The position numbers and the translations under genes were made by a program. Source: Akkermansia muciniphila (GTDB taxonomy: Bacteria > Verrucomicrobiota > Verrucomicrobiia > Verrucomicrobiales > Akkermansiaceae). From it: a stretch of 64,000 bases of DNA. Where the stretch lies: positions 288,199-352,198 of the forward strand of contig CANQLV010000001.1 of NCBI GenBank assembly GCA_947624785.1, in the 5' to 3' direction. Positions 8,810 to 18,016 of this stretch are shown one piece after another (position 1 is the stretch's first letter; the number at the start of each line of letters is the position of its first letter). The notes under the pieces were generated by a model. That model had not been told where the DNA came from. It searched no databases and was given only the letters and a program-made list of their open reading frames with translations.

Positions 8810-11800
8810 ATGAAAACCAGGCTCCCTCTCTCCCTCCTGGCCTCCCTGCTGGCGGCTTTCCCCTCCGCCATCGCCGCCCCTGCGGGCACGGACCTGGGCA
8901 ACGTCATGTACGTAGGCGATTCCATCACCCACGGTATGAACAGCGGCACTTACCGCTGGGCCCTCCATAAAATATTTGCGGACAACGGCATTTCCTACCA
9001 CGCGGAAGGCGTGAAAACCGGCAATTATTCCGGAGGCGTCACCGCGGGAACCTCCTACGGCGGCCAGGTTTTCAACAACGAGCATTCCTCCCAGGCAAGC
9101 GCAAGGGCCTGGGAAATATCCGGCAGGAAAAACGGAAGCAGGTTTGACGGCTCCAACATCTCCAACTGGCTGGGACTTTCCGATACCAAGGCAAACGGAA
9201 CAGCCTACCAGGGCCCGACCTTCACGGGAACGGACACTCCGGATACCTTTTTCGTGATGATCGGCACCAACGATCTTCTCTCCGATGGCGATAATTCCAC
9301 CTTGGACAGCCGTCTTGATTCAGTCACCCGGAATCTTCTGGCGGACATGGACGCCATCGTGGACACCATGCACGCCGCCAACAGCAGCGCGAACGTCATC
9401 GTTCTCACCATTCCCTGCTGGACCCAGCATTCCAACGGCAATTCGGACGCCACCCACCAGGCGGTGGAAACCTACAACGCCTCCCTGAATTCCTGGGGGC
9501 AGTCCAAGGAGGGCGTCACGGTCATCGACGTCAACAGAGGGATCATTGACGTGGCTTCCTCCAAGCCGTTTTACGGGGTGCGGTCCATGTTCAACAATCC
9601 CGCGGCGGACGGACTCCACCCCAACGCCCAGGGCGACCTGCTCATGGCTGGCAACATCGCCAAAGCCATGGGCTATGCGGGCCGTTCCGCCGGACAGCTG
9701 CGCCGGGACGCCGGGGAAATGACCGTCAACTTCCACCAGGGCGCAGAAGCGCCCGCATGGGCCGGAGTGCAGGACCTGACGGATGCCGGCTTTTCCGTAT
9801 CCAACGTCGCCGTGAGCGCGGAAGGCATCAGCCTGGGACAGGCGGGGACAAGTTCCCTTTCCCGGACATGGACGGAGGGAACAGACCTGAAAAACGGCTT
9901 TACCTTTGATTTCAACCTGGTTCTGGGGGACGGGGCGGCAAACGGCTGGAATCTCTCGGACCAGTTCAGCGTCAGCCTGGGGAACGGCTCCTTTTACGGC
10001 ACGCTCAACATTAACGAGGCCTATATCAAATGGGGGGATACCATCCTGTATTCCCTGGACATGTCCGCCAATACGGAAAACCTGCGCATGGCGTACGTCA
10101 CGGGCAATGAGCAGGAAGGGCTGAAAGGCGGTTATTACGTCTGGCTGGGGGACATGCTGATCGGGGAAGCGCTTTCCGTCACCTCCGGTTCCGGCTGCAA
10201 CGGCGTCATCATCCAATATGACGGCAGTGGGAACGCCATCCTGAAAGACCTGTCCATGGATGGCACGGGATCGTATGCCCCACCCACTTCCGGGCTGGTT
10301 AATGAAGAGAACGCCTTTATTTCCGCCGGAGCGGACTCCGGGGACTCGTCAGGCACTCCGGAGGGCAACATCGCGTGGCCGGAAACGGGCTTCACGCATT
10401 CCGCCGCCAACCAGAATTGCTCCGGCGTCTTCGATGCCCGCGTCCAGGCGGACGCCTCCTCCGGGAGGCTGGGAAACTCCGTGAACGTCACCATCACTTC
10501 CGGAAACGCCACGCACGTGTATGCCAGCACCGGCAATTATACGGGGGACGTCTGGCTGACCATCGCCAAGGAAGGGCAGGCCTCCGCCTGGTACGGGGCC
10601 CATGGAAATTCCGGAACACTGAACGGGAATGCCGCCCTGCGCTTTACGGACGCCGCCACGGGCGGAAGCACCGTCTTCGGCGCCGTGAACGCCTCCGGCG
10701 TAACCGGAAACGTTTATCTGGAATTCTCCGCGGAAAACGCCTCCTTCGGCACCTTCACCAGCAATAACGCCTCCTCCGTGGTCGGATCCTATGCTACGGA
10801 TATCAAGGGGAACGTGGACATCGTGATTAACTCCGGCTCCTTTTCCAGCCAAATCATGGGCGGCATTTACGCGAATGCCAATAACGGCACGACCAGCATC
10901 GGAGGAGCCACGCACGTTTACGTCAACGGAGGCTCCATTAACGGAGACGTGATGGGGGGAGGCCTGACAGGCTCCATTTCCGGCGGTTCCAACGCCACCG
11001 TCACGGGCGGAGTCATCGCCGGCTCCGTTTACGGCGCAGGCAAGGGAGGCTCCATCCAGCAGGGAAGCGCGGTACGCGTTACAGGGGGCACCATCAAGGG
11101 GGATGTGTATGCGGGAGGCTCCGGCGGCACCGTTCAGGGAAACACGTCCGTCACCGTGGCCGGAAATTCCGCCACGCTTCACAACGGGAAATCCTGGAGC
11201 GGCATCTCCGGGGGCGGTTCCGGAGGCGCCGTCAACGGCAGCTCCGTCGTGCGCATCCAGGACCTTTCCTCCGGGACGGCGGCCTACGGTTTTGACAAGT
11301 ATGCCGGAACCATCAGCGGCGGCACGAATGTGAGCGGCGACAGAAGCCTGGTGCTGGACCATGTGACCGTGGAGCATTTCCAGGCTTCCCTGAGCGACTT
11401 CACCCACGTTTCCGCCGTCAACCAGACCCACACCACGCTGAACTCACTGGGAGGAGCGCTCACCGTAACCATTGAAGCCGGAAGCGGACTCGTCCTGAAC
11501 GGAGTTTCAGACATGACCACGCTCATTCTTGGGGAACACGCCTCCCTGACGCTTCAGGGGCTTACCGCGGACAAGGTCATCGTGGACATCACGGGCACCA
11601 GCCACTACACGCTTTCCCTGACGGAGATTCCCGCCAGTCTGGACAACATCAAATTCCTGAACAACGGCGTCCTGTACGATGCGGCCATGTCCACGGACCC
11701 CCAGGCCAATTCCGCCATGGTCTTCGCCCAGGTGCCGGAACCGGGGTGCGCCACCCTGGGTCTGGCCGGTCTGGCCGCCCTGCTGTGGCGCAGGCGCAGA

Positions 11801-11815
11801 AAAATCTTCCATTAA
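8810..11815 (+). CDS. SGNH/GDSL-type hydrolase with glycine-rich repeat region and PEP-CTERM tail
   Basis: A 1001-residue secreted protein. After a signal peptide (about residues 1-23) comes an SGNH hydrolase domain with block I GDSITHG (nucleophile Ser38), block III GTND (about 152-155) and block V DGLHPN (about 265), the Ser-His-Asp catalytic set of lipases and carbohydrate acetyl-esterases. A middle beta-rich segment follows. From about residue 610 there are many GG-rich repeats (GGVIAGSVYGAG, GGTIKGDVYAGG) like those in beta-helical adhesins and autotransporter passengers. The end is a PEP-CTERM tail (VPEPGCATLG, hydrophobic stretch, RRRRK). A plausible role is deacetylation of mucin or sialic-acid glycans at the cell surface, but the substrate is inference. 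Confidence 0.85.
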   Translation: MKTRLPLSLLASLLAAFPSAIAAPAGTDLGNVMYVGDSITHGMNSGTYRWALHKIFADNGISYHAEGVKTGNYSGGVTAGTSYGGQVFNNEHSSQASARAWEISGRKNGSRFDGSNISNWLGLSDTKANGTAYQGPTFTGTDTPDTFFVMIGTNDLLSDGDNSTLDSRLDSVTRNLLADMDAIVDTMHAANSSANVIVLTIPCWTQHSNGNSDATHQAVETYNASLNSWGQSKEGVTVIDVNRGIIDVASSKPFYGVRSMFNNPAADGLHPNAQGDLLMAGNIAKAMGYAGRSAGQLRRDAGEMTVNFHQGAEAPAWAGVQDLTDAGFSVSNVAVSAEGISLGQAGTSSLSRTWTEGTDLKNGFTFDFNLVLGDGAANGWNLSDQFSVSLGNGSFYGTLNINEAYIKWGDTILYSLDMSANTENLRMAYVTGNEQEGLKGGYYVWLGDMLIGEALSVTSGSGCNGVIIQYDGSGNAILKDLSMDGTGSYAPPTSGLVNEENAFISAGADSGDSSGTPEGNIAWPETGFTHSAANQNCSGVFDARVQADASSGRLGNSVNVTITSGNATHVYASTGNYTGDVWLTIAKEGQASAWYGAHGNSGTLNGNAALRFTDAATGGSTVFGAVNASGVTGNVYLEFSAENASFGTFTSNNASSVVGSYATDIKGNVDIVINSGSFSSQIMGGIYANANNGTTSIGGATHVYVNGGSINGDVMGGGLTGSISGGSNATVTGGVIAGSVYGAGKGGSIQQGSAVRVTGGTIKGDVYAGGSGGTVQGNTSVTVAGNSATLHNGKSWSGISGGGSGGAVNGSSVVRIQDLSSGTAAYGFDKYAGTISGGTNVSGDRSLVLDHVTVEHFQASLSDFTHVSAVNQTHTTLNSLGGALTVTIEAGSGLVLNGVSDMTTLILGEHASLTLQGLTADKVIVDITGTSHYTLSLTEIPASLDNIKFLNNGVLYDAAMSTDPQANSAMVFAQVPEPGCATLGLAGLAALLWRRRRKIFH

Positions 11816-11853
11816 CGGCCCTTTGTTTTCTTCAGGCCCTGATGGACGAAAGA

Positions 11854-11882
11854 AGCCCCCGCGGCACACGCCTGCGGGGGCT
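11854..11882. terminator. GC-rich hairpin, probable terminator
   Basis: A 9-bp stem (AGCCCCCGC 11854-11862 with GCGGGGGCT 11874-11882) lies 38 bp after the hydrolase stop. It lacks a T tract on the plus strand, so it may end transcription only weakly, or act on the convergent NUDIX gene. Confidence 0.5.
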
Positions 11883-11957
11883 CCCATGAAAAAAGACGGA
11901 CAGGAAGAAGAAGGCATGCTGCCACGCCCTCCGGGCGCTTCACGGAAGCGCAGGGCT

Positions 11958-12578
11958 TCAGGCTCCCCTGTTTTTAAACAGCTCCAGCGCAAGCTGGGAC
12001 CAGGTTTCCAGCTTCTCAAACATCTCCCCGGACAATTCCTCCGGAGCCACAAAACGGAGATTGGCCAGCGCGGCTTCATTCGCGCGCACCTGGTCCGTAT
12101 CCAGCTCAAACAGGTGGACGATGCCCAGATGCACAGCCCCCACGTCATTGGAATCGTCATTGATCACGCCCAGCACCCGCTGGGTGCAACTCCCGTCAAT
12201 GACCAGTTCCTCGCGGATTTCACGCTCCACTCCGGCCAGATAGGTGGAAACGTCGTCATGGCCGGACTGGCGGTCCACCGGATTGATATGGCCGCCGATG
12301 CCGATGGAGCCCTTGTCATGCAGCCGGGCCTCACCGCCGGAGCCGCCGCGCGTGTAATGCAGGATGCGGCCCTGGTGGCAGAAAATGGCATAGGCGATGA
12401 TTTGCTTGTGGGAAGGATCGTTTTCCGCCGCCTCCCGGTCCATGAAGGAGGAGACCCCCGGCTTCATGAACGCATTCAGATAATGATCCCCACCCTCCCG
12501 GTGCCCCTGGAAATAACCCGCTTCTTCAAACGTGGCGCGGGGAACCACCAGAACCTGTTCTCCATTGTAACGTGACAT
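11958..12578 (-). CDS. NUDIX-fold protein (COG4112-like predicted phosphoesterase)
   Basis: A 206-residue cytoplasmic protein with a NUDIX-type segment: GIGGHINP, then after an insertion AGVEREIREELVIDG, which carries the REIREE core that binds the metal and hydrolyses a nucleoside-diphosphate-linked substrate. The N-terminus (MSRYNGEQVLVVPR) and the spacing of the box match the small COG4112 family rather than MutT. The substrate is unknown. It is convergent with the hydrolase gene and upstream of nothing obvious in its own direction, so it is probably transcribed alone. Confidence 0.8.
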   Translation of the reverse strand: MSRYNGEQVLVVPRATFEEAGYFQGHREGGDHYLNAFMKPGVSSFMDREAAENDPSHKQIIAYAIFCHQGRILHYTRGGSGGEARLHDKGSIGIGGHINPVDRQSGHDDVSTYLAGVEREIREELVIDGSCTQRVLGVINDDSNDVGAVHLGIVHLFELDTDQVRANEAALANLRFVAPEELSGEMFEKLETWSQLALELFKNRGA

Positions 12579-12676
12579 AGAGACACCCTACCCGTTTTGA
12601 CCCCGCGCTCAACAAAAAAGGCGCGGAAACGGCAAATTTGCGCCCCTTCCGGAACGGCCGCGAACGGCTTTCCGCC

Positions 12677-13216
12677 TCAGGAAATATCCCGGACTTCCAC
12701 GCCGTGGTTCCGGAACCGGCGCATGATGCTTTCCAATTGTTCCGCGCTCATGAGCTTGAGCGGCAGCCACAGCACCAGCTTCTTGCCGAAGAGGAACAGC
12801 AGGGCGTAGCGCGTCTTGCACAGGGTGGTGAAGCGGTCGTAGGGGATATTCATGGGCTCGATGCCCTTGCTGGAGAAAGTCATGTAATCCTCATGGAAAA
12901 CGTAATCCTTTTCCTGATGGTACATGGGCACCTTCTTGTTGGCGGCCAGGGCGGCCTTCGCCAGAAAGGGAACGTAGAACCAGGACAGGATGATCGCCAT
13001 CAGCGCCCCGGCCAGGGACAGCCACGCGAACATGGGCAGCGGACGCAGGGAGAAGGAGTACAGCGTCATCAGCACAAAGAACGCGGTGATGGCCAGATCC
13101 AGCGGCTTCTTCCACTTGGGGCGCACCGTATTGTACCACATCACCAGCACCTGGGTCGCCAGGCGGTCGGAAGGCACGGGCTTGACGAGTTTGATGACCT
13201 CTGAATCCTGCATCAT
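12677..13216 (-). CDS. YcxB-like membrane protein
   Basis: A 179-residue protein with two adjacent transmembrane helices (about residues 40-60 and 65-85) followed by a cytoplasmic domain with YHQEKDYVFHEDYMTFSS, IPYDRFTTLCKTRYALLFLF and a C-terminal FRNHG motif. This two-helix plus small PH-like layout matches the YcxB-like family, whose function is not established. The start codon at 13214-13216 is a clear ATG; a second Met follows directly. It is divergent from the EIIA gene at 13.4 kb. Confidence 0.65.
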   Translation of the reverse strand: MMQDSEVIKLVKPVPSDRLATQVLVMWYNTVRPKWKKPLDLAITAFFVLMTLYSFSLRPLPMFAWLSLAGALMAIILSWFYVPFLAKAALAANKKVPMYHQEKDYVFHEDYMTFSSKGIEPMNIPYDRFTTLCKTRYALLFLFGKKLVLWLPLKLMSAEQLESIMRRFRNHGVEVRDIS

Positions 13217-13433
13217 GGCGGCAGGGTAGCTTCATTCCCGCGGAAGAGAAAGCCTAAAAACAGGCCGTTCCGCCGCGTTTGTGTCAAAAAGGCCGCGCCG
13301 GAAAGGCGCGAAGGCCGCTTTTGCCCGCGCCAATTCCCCGGGAAAGCCTCCTTCCCCGTACGCAGGCCAGAATTTCCTTGATAATCATGGCTCCCTTCAT
13401 AGAATTAAAAGCCAAAAGCCTTTAGCAGACCCT

Positions 13434-13877
13434 GTGGCAGACAATCTTCAAATTCACGTACGCACGTTCCAGCCCGCAACCACTCAGGAACAGGCTCTGG
13501 AAACCTTGACGGATTCCATGGCGGAAGTCCTTGACGAACGCCAGCTAAGGCACATCAAGAATGCGGTTCTTCTGCGCGAGGAAACGCAAACCACCTATCT
13601 GGACCACGGCCTGGCCGTCCCCCACGGGCGGACCAGCGCGCTGGACTCCATGCAAGTCACCGTAGGCATCAGTCCGGAAGGCGTCCTCTGGCCGGATGAC
13701 GCACGCAATGCACACCTCATCGTGATGCTGGGCGTTCCCACCGCCATGGTGACCGGCTACCTGACCACCATGCAGAAGCTGCTGCGGTGGCATAAAAACG
13801 CTCCCCTGGGCCCCAACGGGGAATGGACGGGAGACGAAGCCAGCCTGCTGGCGTCCCTTCAACACGCCCTGCAATGA
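13434..13877 (+). CDS. PTS EIIA-type (fructose/nitrogen class) protein coupled to a ClC channel
   Basis: EIIA-like phosphocarrier domain of about 147 residues. The phosphorylatable His sits in LDHGLAVPHGRTSALD, and the following VTVGISPEGVLW and HLIVMLGVP strands are typical. The open frame extends back to a GTG at 13281, but that extension is poorly conserved-looking basic sequence; the in-frame GTG at 13434 gives a normal single-domain EIIA, so I annotate that start with moderate certainty. The stop overlaps the ATG of the ClC gene (ATGA at 13874-13877), which implies translational coupling. EIIA-Ntr-like domains usually regulate transport or potassium homeostasis rather than carry sugar. 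Confidence 0.75.
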   Translation: MADNLQIHVRTFQPATTQEQALETLTDSMAEVLDERQLRHIKNAVLLREETQTTYLDHGLAVPHGRTSALDSMQVTVGISPEGVLWPDDARNAHLIVMLGVPTAMVTGYLTTMQKLLRWHKNAPLGPNGEWTGDEASLLASLQHALQ

Positions 13878-15664
13878 CGGAGAAGAAGAACGAGCCTGCG
13901 GCGAAGACGCACATTTCCTGGTCATGGCTGCGCATGGCGCTGAGCCTGCGTGAAAAGGTCAAGCTGGGGGACAAGCAGGTCATCTTCATCTGGGCGGTCG
14001 TCGTCGGCGCGCTGGGTGCCCTGACGGCCCTTGTCTTTGAAATGGGGGTGGAACTGGTGCAGGATGTCCTGACGGGGCGCACCAGCTACAAGCAAATCCA
14101 GGTGTTTCAGGAAATGGCCAGCCAGGACTGGGCCTGGTGCATCTTCGTTCCCGCGGCGGGCGGCCTGCTGGCCGGCCTCACCCTTCTCTTCACCCACCGC
14201 TTTGTCCCGGCCAAGGCCACGGAATACATGGAAGCCGTGGCGCTGGGCAACGGCTATGTGCCGCCCAAGCCCAGCCTGCTGCGCTCCCTGTCCGCCGTTT
14301 TCTCCGTAGGTTCCGGCGCCTCCATCGGCCGTGAAGGCCCGCTGGTGCAGGCCGCCGCCGTGGTGGGGTCCGCCCTGGGCCGCTTCTTCCATCTCTCCGC
14401 CCCGCGCCTGCGCCTGGTGGTGGCCTGCGCCGCCGCCTCCGGTATGTCCTCCGCCTTCCATACGCCCCTGGCCGGCGGCCTGTTCGTGAGTGAAATCGTG
14501 CTGGGCGCGCTGACCATTGACTTTCTCGCCCCCCTGCTGGTGGCGAGCTGCGCCGGATACTTCACCATGGGCCTGTTCCATGAACCGGCCCCCATCTACC
14601 AGCTCCAGCAGGAAGTGTCCCTGACGGGCAACCAGCATGTGCTCTGGTGCGTGCTGCTGGGGGCTCTGGCCTCCCTGGTCGCCAGCTTCTGGCTCCTGAT
14701 CCTTAAAAAATCGCGCCAGTACCTGAACGGGAAGCGCCAGTGGCTTCCCGTGCGCCTGATGGCCGCAGGCATGCTGGTGGGCGTCATCGCCATCTTTTAC
14801 CCGGAAATCGTAGGGAACGGCAAGAACATCATCACCTCCCTCATTCATTATGAATTTGACGCCACGAGGGCCGGCATCCTGCTGTTCCTGAAAATCTTCA
14901 CCGTCGCCATCGTCTTCGGCGTGGGTACGGTGGGGGGCGCCCTAACGCCCAGCCTGACCATCGGGAGCGTCTGCGGCTTCCTGTTCAGTGCGGCGCTCAC
15001 CCAGCTAGGAGTGCCGGGGGACCATGCCATCGCCTATTCCCTGGTGGGCATGGCCGCCTTCTTCACCACGGCGGCCAACGCCCCCATCACCTCCCTGGTG
15101 CTGGTGGTAGAATTCACCATGGCCGGGCACATGATGTTCCCCCTGATCATCGGCGTTCTGGTCTCCTACGGCATGGCGAGGCTCACCAAGGCCCAGTCCA
15201 TGTACCATGATTCCCTGGCCTTCGGCCCCAGAAGCACCTTTGACAAGCCCCTGGCCCAGGTGCAGCTCCAGGACGTGGCGCGCAAGGATCCGCCCGTGGT
15301 CCACCCTCTGGACAAATTCGGCACCATCGCCTCCATGCTCATCAAGAACCCGGCGCAGCCCATCTTCGTCACCTCTCCGGCGGGCAAGTACCTGGGCAGC
15401 GTGGTGGCGGAAGACGTGGCGGCCTTCGCCCGCAACAAGGAACTGGCCCAGGCCGTCCTGGCCATGGACGTGCTACGCAGCGACATGCCCACGCTTCCCG
15501 CGGACATGCACCTTCCGGAAGCCCTGGGCATCTTTTCCCGCCCCCACTGCGCGGAATCCCTGGCGCTGGTGAACCCAAACAACGATCTGCTGCTGGGAGT
15601 GGTCAACAAGACGGACCTTTACCTGGTTCTTTCCGAAATCATGCGGCGGGAAAAGCTGCAATAG
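13874..15664 (+). CDS. ClC-family chloride channel/transporter with C-terminal CBS region
   Basis: About 596 residues. The membrane part has the ClC selectivity motifs GSGASIGREGPLVQ and a GVGTVGGALTPSLTIG (GXXXP-type) segment, with roughly ten hydrophobic segments between residues 25 and 430. The C-terminal 140 residues (VVHPLDKFGTIASMLIKNP through LLGVVNKTDLYLVLSE) form paired CBS motifs that in other ClC proteins bind adenine nucleotides. ATG 13874 is chosen because it overlaps the stop of the upstream EIIA gene; the frame extends further back but inside that gene. In this position the EIIA protein may gate the channel, which is inference. Confidence 0.9.
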   Translation: MTEKKNEPAAKTHISWSWLRMALSLREKVKLGDKQVIFIWAVVVGALGALTALVFEMGVELVQDVLTGRTSYKQIQVFQEMASQDWAWCIFVPAAGGLLAGLTLLFTHRFVPAKATEYMEAVALGNGYVPPKPSLLRSLSAVFSVGSGASIGREGPLVQAAAVVGSALGRFFHLSAPRLRLVVACAAASGMSSAFHTPLAGGLFVSEIVLGALTIDFLAPLLVASCAGYFTMGLFHEPAPIYQLQQEVSLTGNQHVLWCVLLGALASLVASFWLLILKKSRQYLNGKRQWLPVRLMAAGMLVGVIAIFYPEIVGNGKNIITSLIHYEFDATRAGILLFLKIFTVAIVFGVGTVGGALTPSLTIGSVCGFLFSAALTQLGVPGDHAIAYSLVGMAAFFTTAANAPITSLVLVVEFTMAGHMMFPLIIGVLVSYGMARLTKAQSMYHDSLAFGPRSTFDKPLAQVQLQDVARKDPPVVHPLDKFGTIASMLIKNPAQPIFVTSPAGKYLGSVVAEDVAAFARNKELAQAVLAMDVLRSDMPTLPADMHLPEALGIFSRPHCAESLALVNPNNDLLLGVVNKTDLYLVLSEIMRREKLQ

Positions 15665-16085
15665 GAGAGGCGTTTTCCGGGCCGCGCCCTGGTTCCGGGA
15701 AAACCCGAGGGGAGCGCACCAAGCCCCTGGGGCTCTTAAAAACACACGGACAAAGGCAACCCTCTCCGTTAATTCAAAGGAAGCCTTCTCTTTTCTCTTC
15801 GTCCGCTGGCTCCCTTTTTCTTTTCCGTCGCCGCATTGGCATGCGGCACTCCCGACGGAATTCATGGAATAAAACACCCCGGCCTTCTCCGGCGCCTCAT
15901 TCCTCCGCAGACCTTTCATGAAAAAAGACGGGGAAACGCCGGCATGGCTGCGCCGCTGCCATCCGGGCAAAGGGCTTCCCGGTCTTTCCCGGCAGCGTCC
16001 TGTCCGGGGTTCACCGGAGGCAGGCTCCCCTTTCCGGAAACACGGACCCGCTTAAAAACGCATTTTTTCCACCCTCTTTTCCCGC
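15665..16085. other. Intergenic region without a supported gene
   Basis: About 420 bp. A hairpin at 15672-15704 (GTTTTCCGG pairing with CCGGGAAAAC, one bulge) follows the ClC stop but has no T tract. The frames here have no start context or recognisable product. The 15-mer CATGAAAAAAGACGG at 15917-15931 also occurs at 11885-11899. Confidence 0.5.
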
Positions 16086-16137
16086 AACAGGGGTCAGGTT
16101 AAAAATAACAACAAGCTTGTATTTTTACTCTTATCCG
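16086..16137 (+). repeat. RAYT-associated GGGGTCAG motif and palindrome
   Basis: AACAGGGGTCAG (16086-16097) precedes AAAAATAACAACAAGCTTGT and TATTTTT, which contain the 10-bp palindrome ACAAGCTTGT flanked by A and T runs. The same AACAGGGGTCAG occurs at 18302-18313 as the left end of a small element. Such motifs next to a RAYT gene are typical of the sequences these transposases recognise. Confidence 0.6.
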
Positions 16138-16150
16138 GTACGCTTCCGGC

Positions 16151-17161
16151 ATGAGCCGTACCCTGAGAATAGAATACCCCGGAGCGGTCTATCACGTGCA
16201 GAGCGAGGGCAACCGCGGAGACGCCATTTACCTGGACGACGAAGACAGGGAGACTTTTCTGCGCACCTTTCAGGAAGCAGCGCGCAGAAGCGGCTGGACC
16301 GTGTACGCCTATGCCCTGATGGCCAACCACTACCACATTCTCTTCCAGACCGCGCGCGCGAACCTGGTGGACGGCATGAAATGGCTCCAAACCGCCTACA
16401 CCCAGCGTTTTAACGCGCGCCACCGCATGAGAGGCCACCTGTTTGCAGGCAGGTACCACGCCATGGTGGTGGAAGCGGAGAACGCCCACTATTTTTCAAC
16501 CATCATCGACTATATCCATCTGAATCCGGCCCGCTCCGGCCTGGCGCGCCGCCACACGTTCCTTTCCGGCTGCAAATGGACCAGCCTGCCCGCATGGCTG
16601 GACGCCCCCGCCAAAAGGCCCAAGTGGATTCATCCGGAGCGCGGCCTCGTCTGCTTTGGCTGCGACGACACGGACGACGGCCGCCAGAAGTACCTCAACC
16701 ACCTGATGGGCCGCTTTGAGGCGGAACGCATGGACGAACGCTCCCTGCTCCCCGCCGGCCATGTGGGTCCCGGCACCGTCCAGCGGGGCTGGTGCTACGG
16801 CTCCAGCGCCTTTCGCGCCAGGCTGGTGGGCGAGCTTCCCCGGCTGGCGCGCAGAAAGCCCGTCACGACGGGCATGCGCGCCTCGGAAATAGGGGAATAC
16901 CAGGCGGAGATCATTGTGAAAAACGGCCTGAAGGCGTTCGGGCTTTCGGAGGAGGACTTGCTCGTCACGCCCTACAGCCATCCGTCCAAACTCATCATTG
17001 CCCTGGCTGTCCGGCAAAGCACGCTGGTTCCGTACGCCTGGATCAGCAACCGCCTGCACATGGGCATTCCCAAATCCATGGGCACCCTGCTTCATCGGGC
17101 CAAGAAGATGGCGGAAACGGACTTGAAAACGCGGGCATGGATCGAACGCCTGACCGCCTGA
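16151..17161 (+). CDS. REP-associated tyrosine transposase (RAYT, TnpA_REP/IS200-like HUH family)
   Basis: A 336-residue protein whose first 180 residues form an HUH Y1-transposase domain: the start RTLRIEYPGAVYHVQSEGN, the HUH-type motif MANHYHILFQT, the FAGRYHAMVVE segment and the catalytic-Tyr region YFSTIIDYIHLNPARSG. The C-terminal 150 residues are an extension that includes a DnaA/HTH-like helical stretch (KSMGTLLHRAKKM). RAYTs are single-copy domesticated relatives of IS200/IS605 transposases that act on short palindromic repeats. A matching GGGGTCAG motif lies 60 bp upstream, and a small inverted-repeat element sits at 18.3 kb. Length and start are normal. Confidence 0.88.
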   Translation: MSRTLRIEYPGAVYHVQSEGNRGDAIYLDDEDRETFLRTFQEAARRSGWTVYAYALMANHYHILFQTARANLVDGMKWLQTAYTQRFNARHRMRGHLFAGRYHAMVVEAENAHYFSTIIDYIHLNPARSGLARRHTFLSGCKWTSLPAWLDAPAKRPKWIHPERGLVCFGCDDTDDGRQKYLNHLMGRFEAERMDERSLLPAGHVGPGTVQRGWCYGSSAFRARLVGELPRLARRKPVTTGMRASEIGEYQAEIIVKNGLKAFGLSEEDLLVTPYSHPSKLIIALAVRQSTLVPYAWISNRLHMGIPKSMGTLLHRAKKMAETDLKTRAWIERLTA

Positions 17162-17207
17162 TTTTTCCCTGCGGAAGCGTCCCAAAAAAGCTTTTCCCTA
17201 CCCGCCA

Positions 17208-17249
17208 TAAAAAAATCCGGAGAGCGGGGGCCATGCCGCCGCCTCCGGA
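17208..17249 (-). terminator. Intrinsic terminator for the minus-strand PEP-CTERM gene
   Basis: Read on the minus strand, TCCGGAG pairs with CTCCGGA across a GC-rich inner arm and is followed by TTTTTTTAT. It lies about 40 bp after the stop of the gene at 17291-18016. Confidence 0.8.
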
Positions 17250-17290
17250 CATCATCCCATACAGGGTAAAGAGCGCCGGAGCGGACGAAG

Positions 17291-18016
17291 TTACGCCCTG
17301 CGCCGGCGCACCAGCATAGCGGCCAGGCCAAGCAATCCCATGGAGGCCGCAGCCGGTTCCGGAACAACTGAAAACGCCATGGCCGCAACCCCGGCTTTCT
17401 GCCCTCCGATGCGGAAATCAAGAGTATCCGCCGTCGCCTCCCCCGTCCATTTGACCAGGGTCAGCTTGCCGTTGGCGAAGGAAGGCGTGGACGAAAAGCC
17501 GCTCCCATCCGTTGCCGCATATTCAAAGGTGCCGGTGCCTCCGGTCACGGTAGTGGCCCCCGGAGCGCCCGCGGTACTGGAAACGAACATGTAAAAGGTC
17601 ACCGTGTCTCCCACGGTCAGCCCCCCCAATTGAATGGAGGATGTGGTGGAGCCTCCGGCGCCGGGAGCCATGTAGGAGGACAGCGCGCCGTAATCAAAAG
17701 AACCGAGTGTATTGACCAGATCCGTCATCGCCGCCTTGTTCTGGTAATAGGCGTAATAGGCAGGGTCATCCTCCCCGGGAGTTACGGCGGCAAGCTCCGT
17801 GTTGAAGAAATTCCCGGCGCTTTTAACGATTTTAAGCGTATAGGGAGTATCGTTTCCGGAAGCGTCCCGCAAGGGAAGAACAGCCGCAGCATTGGAAGTG
17901 TACTGGTTCATTCCGTCCCTTCCCGCCCCATCCCTGTACACGTCCACAAAAACGGAAGCCGCCTGGGCGACGGAAAAAGCTCCTCCGACAATAAGCAGGA
18001 ATAATGTTTTCTTCAT
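17291..18016 (-). CDS. PEP-CTERM sorting-domain protein
   Basis: A 241-residue exported protein with a signal peptide (MKKTLFLLIVGGAFSVAQA), a Gly/Ser/Thr-rich beta-type body with no enzymatic motif that I recognise, and a standard C-terminal tag (VVPEPAAASMG, hydrophobic segment, RRRRA). The tag sequence is nearly the same as that of the protein at 7950-8717, as expected if one exosortase handles both. It is a single-gene unit with its own terminator. Confidence 0.82.
   Translation of the reverse strand: MKKTLFLLIVGGAFSVAQAASVFVDVYRDGAGRDGMNQYTSNAAAVLPLRDASGNDTPYTLKIVKSAGNFFNTELAAVTPGEDDPAYYAYYQNKAAMTDLVNTLGSFDYGALSSYMAPGAGGSTTSSIQLGGLTVGDTVTFYMFVSSTAGAPGATTVTGGTGTFEYAATDGSGFSSTPSFANGKLTLVKWTGEATADTLDFRIGGQKAGVAAMAFSVVPEPAAASMGLLGLAAMLVRRRRA

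Noticed and set aside
11885..15931. Shared 15-mer CATGAAAAAAGACGG at 11885 and 15917 as a dispersed repeat
   Set aside because: The match does not extend beyond 15 bp in a clear way, and two copies in 64 kb are not enough to call a repeat family.
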